Position numbers and translations under genes: made by a program. A stretch of 64,000 bases of DNA. Source: Oscillospiraceae bacterium (GTDB lineage Bacteria; Bacillota; Clostridia; Oscillospirales; Oscillospiraceae). The notes beneath the pieces are model-generated. The model made no database searches. It was not told where the DNA came from and was given only the letters and a program-made list of their open reading frames with translations. The stretch covers positions 1-64,000 of the forward strand of contig WRMH01000015.1 in the NCBI GenBank assembly GCA_009777235.1, in the 5' to 3' direction. Shown in pieces: positions 35,290-42,849 of this stretch; within the stretch, counting starts at the first letter, position 1; each line of letters begins with the position of its first letter.

Positions 35290-36561
35290 TTAGCCCATTA
35301 TGCCGTTTACGGTATTGTCGAGCAGTTCCTGAAGCGGAATGTTTTCGGGATTGCCTTGTACGATGATTTCACCGAGGGTTCCCATCGGTCCCCAATAGTT
35401 GCCGCCCGGGGCAAAGAACGCGGAAAATTCCGCCTGCGCTCCGAGAGCGGAGATCGCTGGATCGGCCTGCACTTCCGGCAGCTTGCTCGCTTCGATGTTT
35501 GAAGGTCCTTGAGCTCTCAGCTCGAAACGAATCTGCTGGCTTTCCTGATTGGTGAGGAAATCCGCAAGCTCCATTGCCCATCCGGCGTTTTCGCTAAACG
35601 CGTTGACTCCGACGAGCTTATGGCCGACTACGCCGCCCATTTGTACCTGCACTCCGCCAACCGTAAATGTCGGCAGCTTTGCCGCTGCGTAGTTTTCTCC
35701 CCATGCCCCGCTGGCATTGTTGCCGTTCCACGGGCCGTTGACGCCTGCCACCACAGAGCCGTCGTTTATGCCTGTGACGAACTCGTCATTGTTGAGAGCC
35801 TTAAAGCCGGGGTTTGCCGCGATGTCGAGCATCGCCTGGACGACGGCCGTGCCGCCGGCTTCGTTGATGTTGATAATGGTGCTCAGACCGTCATCGTCAA
35901 GATAAGCGTCAAAGCCCGCGCCTCTGAAGAAAGCAATGTTGTACCATGCTCCCTGCATTTCAAAAGCGACAAACTTGCCGGCAGCAGCCGCGACTTCCAT
36001 CATTTTGTCAAAAGACTGTACGTCAGACGCGCTAAAGACCGAGCTGTCGTAGAACATGAAGTAGCCGTTATCGGCGGTGAGCGGGTAAGCGTACAGCTTG
36101 CCGTTTACCGTCGCCGCGCCCACGGAGCTTGCGACATTTCTTGTGGCAATGTCAGCCGCGTTGAGCAAAACTTCCTGAAGCGCGCCCGCCATATAGAGTT
36201 CCATGATCTGGTCGTCGGCAAACGTGAATACGTCCGCCGCCGCGAGCGGGTCTGTGAGAATCGTGTCTTTTGCCGTCCCTTCGGATTCGACGCCGATGTT
36301 GATTGTCAGGTTGACCCGGTCTGCGACCGACGCGATGAACGCGTCCGATCTCTCGCGGAGCATTGTCTGATCTTCTTCACCCCCCCACAGTGTGAGGGTC
36401 ACGTCTTCGATTGTGCCGCCCGGAACCGCGCCCGGGGTCGGGGTAGCCGCGCTGCCTCCGGGAGTGGGCGTCGCGTCGCCGCTGCCGTCATCACCGCAGG
36501 CCGCCAGTATGCCGAGCATCATCATCATGCCCAAGGCGAGAGCCAGTATACGTTTTTTCAT
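35290..36561 (-). CDS. ganS: Sugar-binding lipoprotein of the galactan ABC transporter
   Basis: The 423-residue protein has a lipoprotein signal (lipobox GILAAC), a Gly/Thr/Pro linker and a family 1 solute-binding fold: VTLTLWGGEED at the start, VFTFADDQIMELYMAGAL, GKLYAYPLTADNGYFMFYD, GVNGPWNGNNASGAWGENY and SENAGWAMELADFLTNQESQ. Its order with two permeases and a GH53 enzyme supports galacto-oligosaccharide uptake. The start follows AGGAGG. The promoter TTGCAA-17-TATATT is about 100 bases upstream. Confidence 0.9.
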   Translation of the reverse strand: MKKRILALALGMMMMLGILAACGDDGSGDATPTPGGSAATPTPGAVPGGTIEDVTLTLWGGEEDQTMLRERSDAFIASVADRVNLTINIGVESEGTAKDTILTDPLAAADVFTFADDQIMELYMAGALQEVLLNAADIATRNVASSVGAATVNGKLYAYPLTADNGYFMFYDSSVFSASDVQSFDKMMEVAAAAGKFVAFEMQGAWYNIAFFRGAGFDAYLDDDGLSTIININEAGGTAVVQAMLDIAANPGFKALNNDEFVTGINDGSVVAGVNGPWNGNNASGAWGENYAAAKLPTFTVGGVQVQMGGVVGHKLVGVNAFSENAGWAMELADFLTNQESQQIRFELRAQGPSNIEASKLPEVQADPAISALGAQAEFSAFFAPGGNYWGPMGTLGEIIVQGNPENIPLQELLDNTVNGIMG

Positions 36562-36652
36562 TATTTACCTCCTAAAGTTGCTTTTCAAAATTTGAGTTTC
36601 TATTGTAACCCCTTTACAACGCGTATATACCTATACGATATGTAACAACAGT

Positions 36653-36681
36653 AATATACCATACAACATTTCACATTGCAA
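36653..36681 (-). promoter_or_regulatory. Promoter of the gan operon
   Basis: On the minus strand TTGCAA (36676-36681) and TATATT (36653-36658) have 17-base spacing, followed by a leader of about 85 bases before ganS. No clear operator palindrome is visible in the leader. Confidence 0.55.
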
Positions 36682-36723
36682 CCCAAATTTTTAACCTTAT
36701 ATGAATTGCATTTAAGGTTGAGC

Positions 36724-36860
36724 CCCAGACCCTTGCGCTCGAAAGGCTGTTTTTTATCCCTACGCTCAGACAAGAGGCGCATCCATGCGCCTAACTCGCG
36801 CGCTCCGCGTCCATGCTCCGCTTACGGGATAAAATTACAGCCTTCCTCACCGGGTCTGGG
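36724..36860. repeat. Repeat A1: 137-bp unit with inverted ends
   Basis: The left end reads CCCAGACCCTTGCGCTCG then AAAGGCTGTTTTTTATCCC. The right end reads GGGATAAAATTACAGCCTT then CCTCACCGGGTCTGGG. The ends pair over about 35 bases, with an inner hairpin GGCGCATCCATGCGCC. It lies between the divergent gan and second-transporter operons, in the 514-base gap that otherwise holds the two promoters. Related copies are at 56100-56216 and, partly, 46958-46988. Confidence 0.7.
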
Positions 36861-36933
36861 TAATAATTTTTGCATCCGTTTTTCAACTGTTTATACATTT
36901 TACACAATATTTGCGCATACTAAATAATTTTTC

Positions 36934-36975
36934 TTGACATTTAGTTGTAATCTATTGTAAACTGCACGAAGTGCA
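36934..36975 (+). promoter_or_regulatory. Promoter and candidate operator of the second sugar transporter
   Basis: TTGACA (36934-36939) is followed about 16 bases later by TGTAAA, a weak -10. Directly after lies the palindrome TGCACGAAGTGCA (36963-36975), in the position of a repressor site over the transcription start. A further CATTTG...CAAATG inverted pair follows in the leader. Confidence 0.4.
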
Positions 36976-37075
36976 TTTGTTTTGCTCTCCGCAAAGGCAA
37001 ATGTACGCTGTGTAACTTAAATTTCTTGGGGAATTTAGGTTGAAAAAACAAAATTTTTAACATGGAGGAAAAAAA

Positions 37076-38491
37076 ATGAAAAAAACCCTCGCATTACTAT
37101 TGGCAGCCTTTATGCTGATAGGAATCTTGGCGGCATGTGGCGGCGACGAGGCCGAGGAAGCCCCCGGCATCAAAGAAGTCACAAACAACGACCCCTATGT
37201 CGCGCCCTCAGGACCGCGCGGCGCCGGGCAAACAATCAACCTGTGGAGCTTCACAGAAGAGCTCCCGAACGCGGTGCTTCGTTTCAAAGAGCTCAACCCC
37301 GATTTCCAGTATGAAATCAACGTAAGCATCTACAGCGATCAGGAAGGCCTGTATGAGGACATGCTAAACCAGGCTCTCAGCACCGGCGGCGCGAACGCCC
37401 CCGACATCTTCGTAGTCGAGCAGGGATTCGTAGTCAACTATTCTAAGTTTGACTTTGCCGATTTCGCCCTGCCCTACCAAGAACTCTTTGGTTCGAGCCT
37501 TGAAGGTTTCCTGAGCAACGCCGACATCGGCAACTTCATTAAGGAAGCGGGCACCAACCAATACGGCCATTTGGTGGGACTCGGCTACCAATCCACAGGC
37601 AGCGCGTTCATCTACCGCAAAGATTTAGCTGAGCAAATCTGGGGCGCGGGCGACCCCGCCACGGTCTACAGCAAAATCGGCCCCGGCTGGGATAAGTTTC
37701 TCGAAGCCGCCGCCGAAGCAAAGGCAGAGGGCATTTCCATCCTCTCCGGCGAAGGCGACCTCTGGCAGGCCATCCGCCAATCCCCCAGCCAGTGGGTAGT
37801 GGACGGCAAGCTCGTTATTGACGATCAGCGTTTGTCATATCTTGACATCGGCTATGAGTTCTATAACAACAACTACACCAACAAATCCGCCGCATGGCAG
37901 GAGGCTTGGTGGGCTGACATGAGCGGAACGGGCCTTGCTCCCGTACTCGGCTACCTCGGTCCGGCATGGCTCATCAACTATTGCATGGCCGACGGCGACA
38001 ACCCGGGCGACACCTTCGGCAACTGGCAAATTTGCGAGCCCCCCGTGGGATTTGCATGGGGCGGTTCATGGTCAATAGCAAACGCTCAGGGCAATGAAGA
38101 TGTCCGCGCCGGCGTTGCGGAGATCATCCACTGGATCACCCTTGACACAACCGACACCGGCCTCCAGTACAACTGGGCAAACGGCACTCTGTACGAAAAC
38201 TTTGACGACGAAGGCAATCTCGTCGCGGGCACGAAGGATGCCGTTGCTTCCGGCAACGTCATGGCAAGATCAGACGGTTCGATTGCTTACCTCGGCGGTC
38301 AGAATATGTTTGACATATTCGTACCGGCAGGCGTCAACGGCAGAGCCTCAGGCTGGGGTCCGTATGACAGAGCCATCAATGAAGCATTTAGCGACCAGGC
38401 GACTCAATACTTCAGCGGCGCCAAAACCAAAGATGAAGCCATCGCGGCCTTTAAGCAGGTCGTACTTGACTCGCTCGACATCGGAAGCTAA
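37076..38491 (+). CDS. Extracellular sugar-binding lipoprotein of an ABC transporter
   Basis: The 471-residue protein has a lipoprotein signal (GILAAC), then a family 1 solute-binding fold: INLWSFTEELPNAVLRFKELNP, NAPDIFVVEQGFV, YGHLVGLGYQSTGSAFIYRKDLAE and VGFAWGGSWSIANAQ. The start follows GGAGG. Two permease genes follow, after a strong hairpin at 38520-38545. The sugar cannot be read from the sequence. The transporter diverges from the gan operon, which suggests a related plant or microbial glycan. Confidence 0.88.
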   Translation: MKKTLALLLAAFMLIGILAACGGDEAEEAPGIKEVTNNDPYVAPSGPRGAGQTINLWSFTEELPNAVLRFKELNPDFQYEINVSIYSDQEGLYEDMLNQALSTGGANAPDIFVVEQGFVVNYSKFDFADFALPYQELFGSSLEGFLSNADIGNFIKEAGTNQYGHLVGLGYQSTGSAFIYRKDLAEQIWGAGDPATVYSKIGPGWDKFLEAAAEAKAEGISILSGEGDLWQAIRQSPSQWVVDGKLVIDDQRLSYLDIGYEFYNNNYTNKSAAWQEAWWADMSGTGLAPVLGYLGPAWLINYCMADGDNPGDTFGNWQICEPPVGFAWGGSWSIANAQGNEDVRAGVAEIIHWITLDTTDTGLQYNWANGTLYENFDDEGNLVAGTKDAVASGNVMARSDGSIAYLGGQNMFDIFVPAGVNGRASGWGPYDRAINEAFSDQATQYFSGAKTKDEAIAAFKQVVLDSLDIGS

Positions 38492-38519
38492 CATCACAAG
38501 CGCAAGACTATAGCTCTAT

Positions 38520-38545
38520 CGGGGCGGCGATTATCCGCCGCCCCG
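38520..38545 (+). terminator. GC-rich hairpin between binding protein and permease genes
   Basis: CGGGGCGGCG pairs with CGCCGCCCCG around six bases, followed by TGTGCTTTTAT. As in the gan operon, it lies directly after the binding-protein gene and probably lowers transcription of the permeases. Confidence 0.8.
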
Positions 38546-38585
38546 TGTGCTTTTATCAAATCTCACTGTAAGGGGTTTTAAGTTT

Positions 38586-39569
38586 ATGGAAAAAAGAATC
38601 AAAGGCGTCAGCTACGCAAAATACGGATATATATTTTGTATTCCGTTTGTTTTGGGGTTTTCCCTTTTTATGTTATATCCGCTCGTACACACCATTGTCA
38701 TAAGTTTTTCCAATTATGAAGGCGCCAGCAGATATCTGTCCGGCAGGTTTTCCGTACTCGACAATCCGCTTGCCAACTACACTCGCCTTATCACCGAAAA
38801 TCGGCTTTTTTGGACATCTCTCAGCAACACCCTAAAAATTTGGATAATCAACTTTATCCCGCAAATCGTGCTTGCCCTCGTACTCACCGCATGGTTTACC
38901 AACCGCAGAAACAAGATAAGAGGCAAAGGTCTCTTTAAGGTTCTGTTCTATATGCCAAATATCATAACGGCCGGTTCGATCGCGATCTTATTCTCCGCGC
39001 TCTTTTCTTTTCCCATAGGCCCTGTAAACTATCTTCTCGAATTGATTGGTGTTCGGGAAGCTCCCATAAATTTCACCATATCACTGTCGGCTTCACAATA
39101 TATTGTCGCCTTTATCCAATTTTGGATGTGGTACGGATACACAATGCTGATACTAACCTCCGGCGTCCTTGGTTTAAACCCCGAAATTTTCGAAGTCTCC
39201 GAGATTGACGGGGCAAACGGTATACAACAGTTCTTTTTCATAACGCTGCCAAACCTTAAAACCATTTTGCTTTATATGCTCGTAACCAGTATTGTCGGGG
39301 GGCTGACAATGTTTGATATACCAATGCTCTTTAACGACGGAGGTCCCGACAGCGCCACGACGACCTTATCTATATTCATCTACAGACAGGCATTTAGCGG
39401 CTCGTTTTTACTTAACCGCGCCGCCGCCGCCAGTATGCTCGCATTTATATTGATAGCTGTATTATCTGTCGGGGTATTTTACCTGCTTCGCGACAAAGAC
39501 GCCGCGCGGCTGAAAAAAGAGGAAAAAGCCCTAAGGCGCGCACTTGAGGCTGAAAGGAGGGCCGGCTAA
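38586..39569 (+). CDS. Sugar ABC transporter permease, MalF/UgpA type
   Basis: The 327-residue protein has six membrane segments and the EAA loop PEIFEVSEIDGANGIQQFFFITLPNLK. A charged C-terminal tail (DKDAARLKKEEKALRRALEAERR) follows. The ATG at 38586 follows AAGGGG by 11 bases; the frame extends 13 codons upstream without homology. It shares one base with the next permease gene. Confidence 0.88.
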   Translation: MEKRIKGVSYAKYGYIFCIPFVLGFSLFMLYPLVHTIVISFSNYEGASRYLSGRFSVLDNPLANYTRLITENRLFWTSLSNTLKIWIINFIPQIVLALVLTAWFTNRRNKIRGKGLFKVLFYMPNIITAGSIAILFSALFSFPIGPVNYLLELIGVREAPINFTISLSASQYIVAFIQFWMWYGYTMLILTSGVLGLNPEIFEVSEIDGANGIQQFFFITLPNLKTILLYMLVTSIVGGLTMFDIPMLFNDGGPDSATTTLSIFIYRQAFSGSFLLNRAAAASMLAFILIAVLSVGVFYLLRDKDAARLKKEEKALRRALEAERRAG

Positions 39570-40417
39570 TGGAACATAAATCTATCGGCTCACGTTTTTT
39601 TAAAGCACTTGTTTACACCGTCTGTATCACACTCGGGCTTATGAGCGTATATCCCTTTTTTGTCATGTTCTTAAATGCCACACGCAGCTCAAACGAGATA
39701 CGAGTACAGGCAGTACCGTTTCTCCCCTCGTCATTTCTTCAGCTCAATATGGACATTATCACAAAAAGCAAGCAGTTTAACCCCATGCTCGGCTTTCGCA
39801 ACTCCTTGATAGTCGCCGGCGGCACCGTGTTTTGCTCCATATATTTCTCGTGCCTCACGGCATACGCGCTCACAGCCTACAACTGGAAAATGCGGCAGCC
39901 TTTCTTCACGTTTATTATGGCTGTAATGATGATACCCGGTCAAATCGTGACTATCGGTTTTTATTCAATGATGTGGCAGCTTGGCTTTATTGACAGCTAC
40001 TTGCCGCTCATCTTGCCCGCCGTCGCCTCACCCACCATCGTTTTCTTCATGCGCCAGTATTTGCTCGCGACGTTCTCTCTTGACATAGTAAATTCCGCGA
40101 GAATTGACGGCGCGGGCGAGTTTAGCATATTTAACCGCATCGTGCTGCCTATGATGAAGCCGGCGATAGCAACGCAAACCATCTTTGTCTTTGTCGGGAG
40201 CTGGAACGCCCTCTTCCTCCCCCGCGTGCTTTTGTCAACCGACAGCAAGTTTACGATGCCCATAATGGTATCTCTCCTGCGCGGCAACATATACGCTACG
40301 GAGTTTGGCGCAATATATCTTGGTATTTCAATGTCTGTCATACCTATTTTCATTGTATACTTTACGCTCTCCAAATACATCATCTCCGGCATCCAGCTCG
40401 GCGGCGTAAAGGAATAA
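39569..40417 (+). CDS. Sugar ABC transporter permease, MalG/UgpE type
   Basis: The 282-residue protein has six membrane segments and the EAA loop DIVNSARIDGAGEFSIFNRIVLPMMKP, ending ISGIQLGGVKE. AGGAGG lies just upstream, within the end of the previous gene. There is no ATPase gene in this unit either. A hairpin with a T-run follows. Confidence 0.88.
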   Translation: MEHKSIGSRFFKALVYTVCITLGLMSVYPFFVMFLNATRSSNEIRVQAVPFLPSSFLQLNMDIITKSKQFNPMLGFRNSLIVAGGTVFCSIYFSCLTAYALTAYNWKMRQPFFTFIMAVMMIPGQIVTIGFYSMMWQLGFIDSYLPLILPAVASPTIVFFMRQYLLATFSLDIVNSARIDGAGEFSIFNRIVLPMMKPAIATQTIFVFVGSWNALFLPRVLLSTDSKFTMPIMVSLLRGNIYATEFGAIYLGISMSVIPIFIVYFTLSKYIISGIQLGGVKE

Positions 40418-40419
40418 CG

Positions 40420-40470
40420 GTGTGGTAGGTCCGCACTCGTATTTGAACGCAGTCTAATCTGCCACACTTT
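40420..40470 (+). terminator. Terminator of the second sugar transporter operon
   Basis: GTGTGGTAG (40420) pairs with CTGCCACAC (ending 40467), then TTTTAT. The loop is about 30 bases. It separates this operon from the convergent GDPD gene. Confidence 0.5.
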
Positions 40471-41318
40471 TATCGGCGGTTTGGAGTAAATCTCGCGGAG
40501 GGCTTGAAATTTTCAAATATTATTATGTCGTTTTCCTTTTGGCATTTTTCAAGCTCGTCTGCGGATTTTACCGTCCATACGGCCTTGATTGGCTTCATTA
40601 TCATACACAGCTTTACAATAAGCGGGTAAGGCTCGTTGCTGTACGCGATAAAATGCGGGCGCGATATGATGTTACCCATCAAATTGCCGAGCAAAACGGT
40701 AATCAGCTTTGGCGTTTCGTCGTTCCTTACGGGATTTGAGAGCTGACCGCGCAAAACCTTTGGCTCATTTTTCTTAAACCATGCCATGATCCGGGGGTCA
40801 AAGCTCTCGACGCACCAATGCCCTCCATAGCTTTTCAAAATCTCCGCTGCCTTTTTGCACAGCGCGGCATATCTCACGCCCGGGTACTTTAGCTCCACAA
40901 TGACTGGTGTGTCCTTTAGAACATTTAAGGCTTCGGTGAGCGTCGGTATTTTTTCGCCGGTGCCAAACAAACGCATCTCCGACAGCTCGCTGTATTCCAA
41001 ATCGCCGACCGATTTATTTACCGAGCATACGCGGGCAAAGTCATCATCATGAAAGACGATAACCTGCTCATCTTTGGTGAGCCGTATGTCAAGCTCAACC
41101 CCATACCCCCTATCGCGGGCGGCGGCAAACGCGGCCAGCGAATTTTCCGGTATGCGCTGATCCTCGCTGTGTAAGCCCCGGTGGGCGCAGTGCAAGCCAT
41201 AAAATTTCGTCGCCGCCAAAGCTGCCTCACGCGGCACTATTCCGGGAGCTGTGCACACTATAATAATCGCAAGCGGGGTAAAAATAACCGCGCAAACAAT
41301 AAGAATGATCCAAACCAT
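40470..41318 (-). CDS. Glycerophosphodiester phosphodiesterase
   Basis: The 282-residue protein has an N-terminal membrane anchor (WIILIVCAVIFTPLAIIIV) and a GDPD catalytic barrel. The conserved His and Arg are in CAHRGLHSEDQRIPENSLAAF, the metal ligands in GVELDIRLTKDEQVIVFHDDDFARV, and the second acidic site in VIVELKYPG. Members hydrolyse glycerophosphodiesters to glycerol-3-phosphate and an alcohol; the membrane anchor suggests a lipid- or teichoic-acid-related substrate, which is an inference. Confidence 0.9.
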   Translation of the reverse strand: MVWIILIVCAVIFTPLAIIIVCTAPGIVPREAALAATKFYGLHCAHRGLHSEDQRIPENSLAAFAAARDRGYGVELDIRLTKDEQVIVFHDDDFARVCSVNKSVGDLEYSELSEMRLFGTGEKIPTLTEALNVLKDTPVIVELKYPGVRYAALCKKAAEILKSYGGHWCVESFDPRIMAWFKKNEPKVLRGQLSNPVRNDETPKLITVLLGNLMGNIISRPHFIAYSNEPYPLIVKLCMIMKPIKAVWTVKSADELEKCQKENDIIIFENFKPSARFTPNRR

Positions 41319-41355
41319 AATTGCTTACATTTCCGGCTCTCTTTTACTTTTGTTT

Positions 41356-41381
41356 ACGGTCTTTCGAGCCGAAAAGACCGT
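41356..41381 (-). terminator. Hairpin after the unrecognised 425-residue gene
   Basis: ACGGTCTT pairs with AAGACCGT, extended by mismatched bases around a small loop. It lies 20 bases beyond the stop of the upstream minus-strand gene and before the GDPD gene. Confidence 0.55.
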
Positions 41382-41400
41382 CGTTGTTTGAAGTTTGCGT

Positions 41401-42678
41401 TCAAGTCTTGGACTCATCAGTCCATGACAGTTCTTGTATCTCTTGACCGAAATCACCTCTTAAATATCTTTCCTTATCGCGTTCTTTTTCGTAAAAGCCC
41501 ACTCTTCCGCCATAATATTCCTCCCAGTTTGAAAGCTCTCCAAAGGCGCTTATGAGCAAATTGTAGTTATTTTGTATTGAAAGGGCTACTTTTTTCAAAA
41601 CGAGCGTGCCTATGTCAAGCGCGGGTAAATACGGCATATCTGTTTTTGCCGCCGGATATACCTTTTCTCTTGCCATACTGTCAAGCCACGAGCGCATATC
41701 TTGGTTAAATTCATGTAAGTTTTGTCCGCGTCCGCCAATTTTAAGCGCGTCTAAATCCAGTTGGGCGGTCTTTTTGATATTATTTACCATAATTATTACC
41801 GCCATGCCATACAAGAAGTCGTCGCCGCTGATATACCCCAGCTCGGGCTGATAGTATTGCTTATACACCGGCCTTGATTTGCTGATGATCGTGTTATGGT
41901 TATCAATGGATTTTGCCATGTTTGACACTATCTTTGCAAATTCAGAATCGGCGGGCATTTTGCGTATCATTCTTTCAACAAACAGCATTTTTGATATGCA
42001 GGTGCAGGTCAGCAAAAAGTCAAACAGATAGATAAGGGCGTCCTTATAGTTATCGCTAAGGTGGTCGAGCTTATAATTTCTCCTTGAGGCTGAAATCTCT
42101 TCCCCTCCCGACAGTGCGGATATGTATTTGACGGATTCAAATGTATCAATTGTCTGGCATACTTTATCTATATAGGTCTTAGCTTGCAGAGATGATCGTC
42201 TCAAACGCTTGGCAAGCCACATATTTTTCTTTGGGAAAGAGTCGCTGACGCCTCTTTTTACGAATACGACCGTGCGGCGCATATATTTTTTTATAATTTT
42301 TTTGTAATATGATTTATTCAGGAGTTTATTTATTTGCCCTATATCCGCCGCGTAATATGTATCTTTGAGAAACTTGAGCAAGACCGGCTTTATATTTGTT
42401 TTTTCAAGAGCCTTGATATATGGGGATGCGGCTTTTGCGTTTGTGTCACTGAGCATGATGGCTATCGCGCTCACGGTTATCATATCAAGGTCGTCAAATT
42501 GACGCAAAACGGCGGCTTCAAACTCGCCGTCTCTTCCCCCAAAGAGGCGGCAATCACCGCGTTTTGTCAAAGTCCAAACGCCCGGCTGCTCGGCGTTTGC
42601 CGGGTTGTCTGCTGCCTGTCTATTATTTGACCGTTTGGCACTTTCCATAATTTTTGAAAAAATTCCGCTAAGTTTCAT
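41401..42678 (-). CDS. Unrecognised 425-residue soluble protein
   Basis: I do not recognise this family. The protein is predicted to be cytoplasmic and largely helical, without signal peptide or membrane segment. The N-terminal ~40 residues are polar and Asn/Ala-rich. The rest has repeated basic helices (SYYKKIIKKYMRRTVVFVKRG, MWLAKRLRRSSLQAKTY) and a middle segment with DHLSDNYKDALIYLFDFLLTCTCIS. The start is uncertain: ATG 42678 has no ribosome binding site but sits where a transcript from the promoter at 42686-42715 would begin. An ATG at 42687 overlaps the -10. Base composition resembles the neighbours, and it has its own terminator, so it is a real, singly transcribed gene. Confidence 0.7.
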   Translation of the reverse strand: MKLSGIFSKIMESAKRSNNRQAADNPANAEQPGVWTLTKRGDCRLFGGRDGEFEAAVLRQFDDLDMITVSAIAIMLSDTNAKAASPYIKALEKTNIKPVLLKFLKDTYYAADIGQINKLLNKSYYKKIIKKYMRRTVVFVKRGVSDSFPKKNMWLAKRLRRSSLQAKTYIDKVCQTIDTFESVKYISALSGGEEISASRRNYKLDHLSDNYKDALIYLFDFLLTCTCISKMLFVERMIRKMPADSEFAKIVSNMAKSIDNHNTIISKSRPVYKQYYQPELGYISGDDFLYGMAVIIMVNNIKKTAQLDLDALKIGGRGQNLHEFNQDMRSWLDSMAREKVYPAAKTDMPYLPALDIGTLVLKKVALSIQNNYNLLISAFGELSNWEEYYGGRVGFYEKERDKERYLRGDFGQEIQELSWTDESKT

Positions 42679-42685
42679 GGTATAC

Positions 42686-42715
42686 ATTGTATCATATTTA
42701 CATGATATGTGTCAT
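42686..42715 (-). promoter_or_regulatory. Promoter giving an apparently leaderless transcript
   Basis: On the minus strand ATGACA (42710-42715) and TACAAT (42686-42691) are 18 bases apart. The expected start point, about seven bases after the -10, coincides with the ATG at 42678. No AGGAGG-like sequence lies between. Confidence 0.45.
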
Positions 42716-42744
42716 ATTTTTTTGGAAAATATTACCGACCACAG

Positions 42745-42775
42745 GAGGAATTGTTTAATAATTAAACAATTCCTC
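42745..42775. repeat. Hairpin E1 (GAGGAA...TTCCTC)
   Basis: GAGGAATTGTTTAAT pairs with ATTAAACAATTCCTC. The flank on the right reads AAAGCGTTGCAAT. A near-copy with compensatory arm changes lies at 52085-52125. It is 75 bases downstream of the P-type ATPase stop on the minus strand and may be its terminator, although the T-run is poor. Confidence 0.6.
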
Positions 42776-42849
42776 AAAGCGTTGCAATAAGCGGGTGCTA
42801 ATGTGTAAATAACGCAATTTCGCTACAGAGCGGCCTCTAATGAATCAAA

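Noticed and set aside
35509-36645. Forward 378-codon frame opposite ganS
   Set aside because: It is antisense to a clear solute-binding protein, with Arg/Cys/Val-rich shadow composition.
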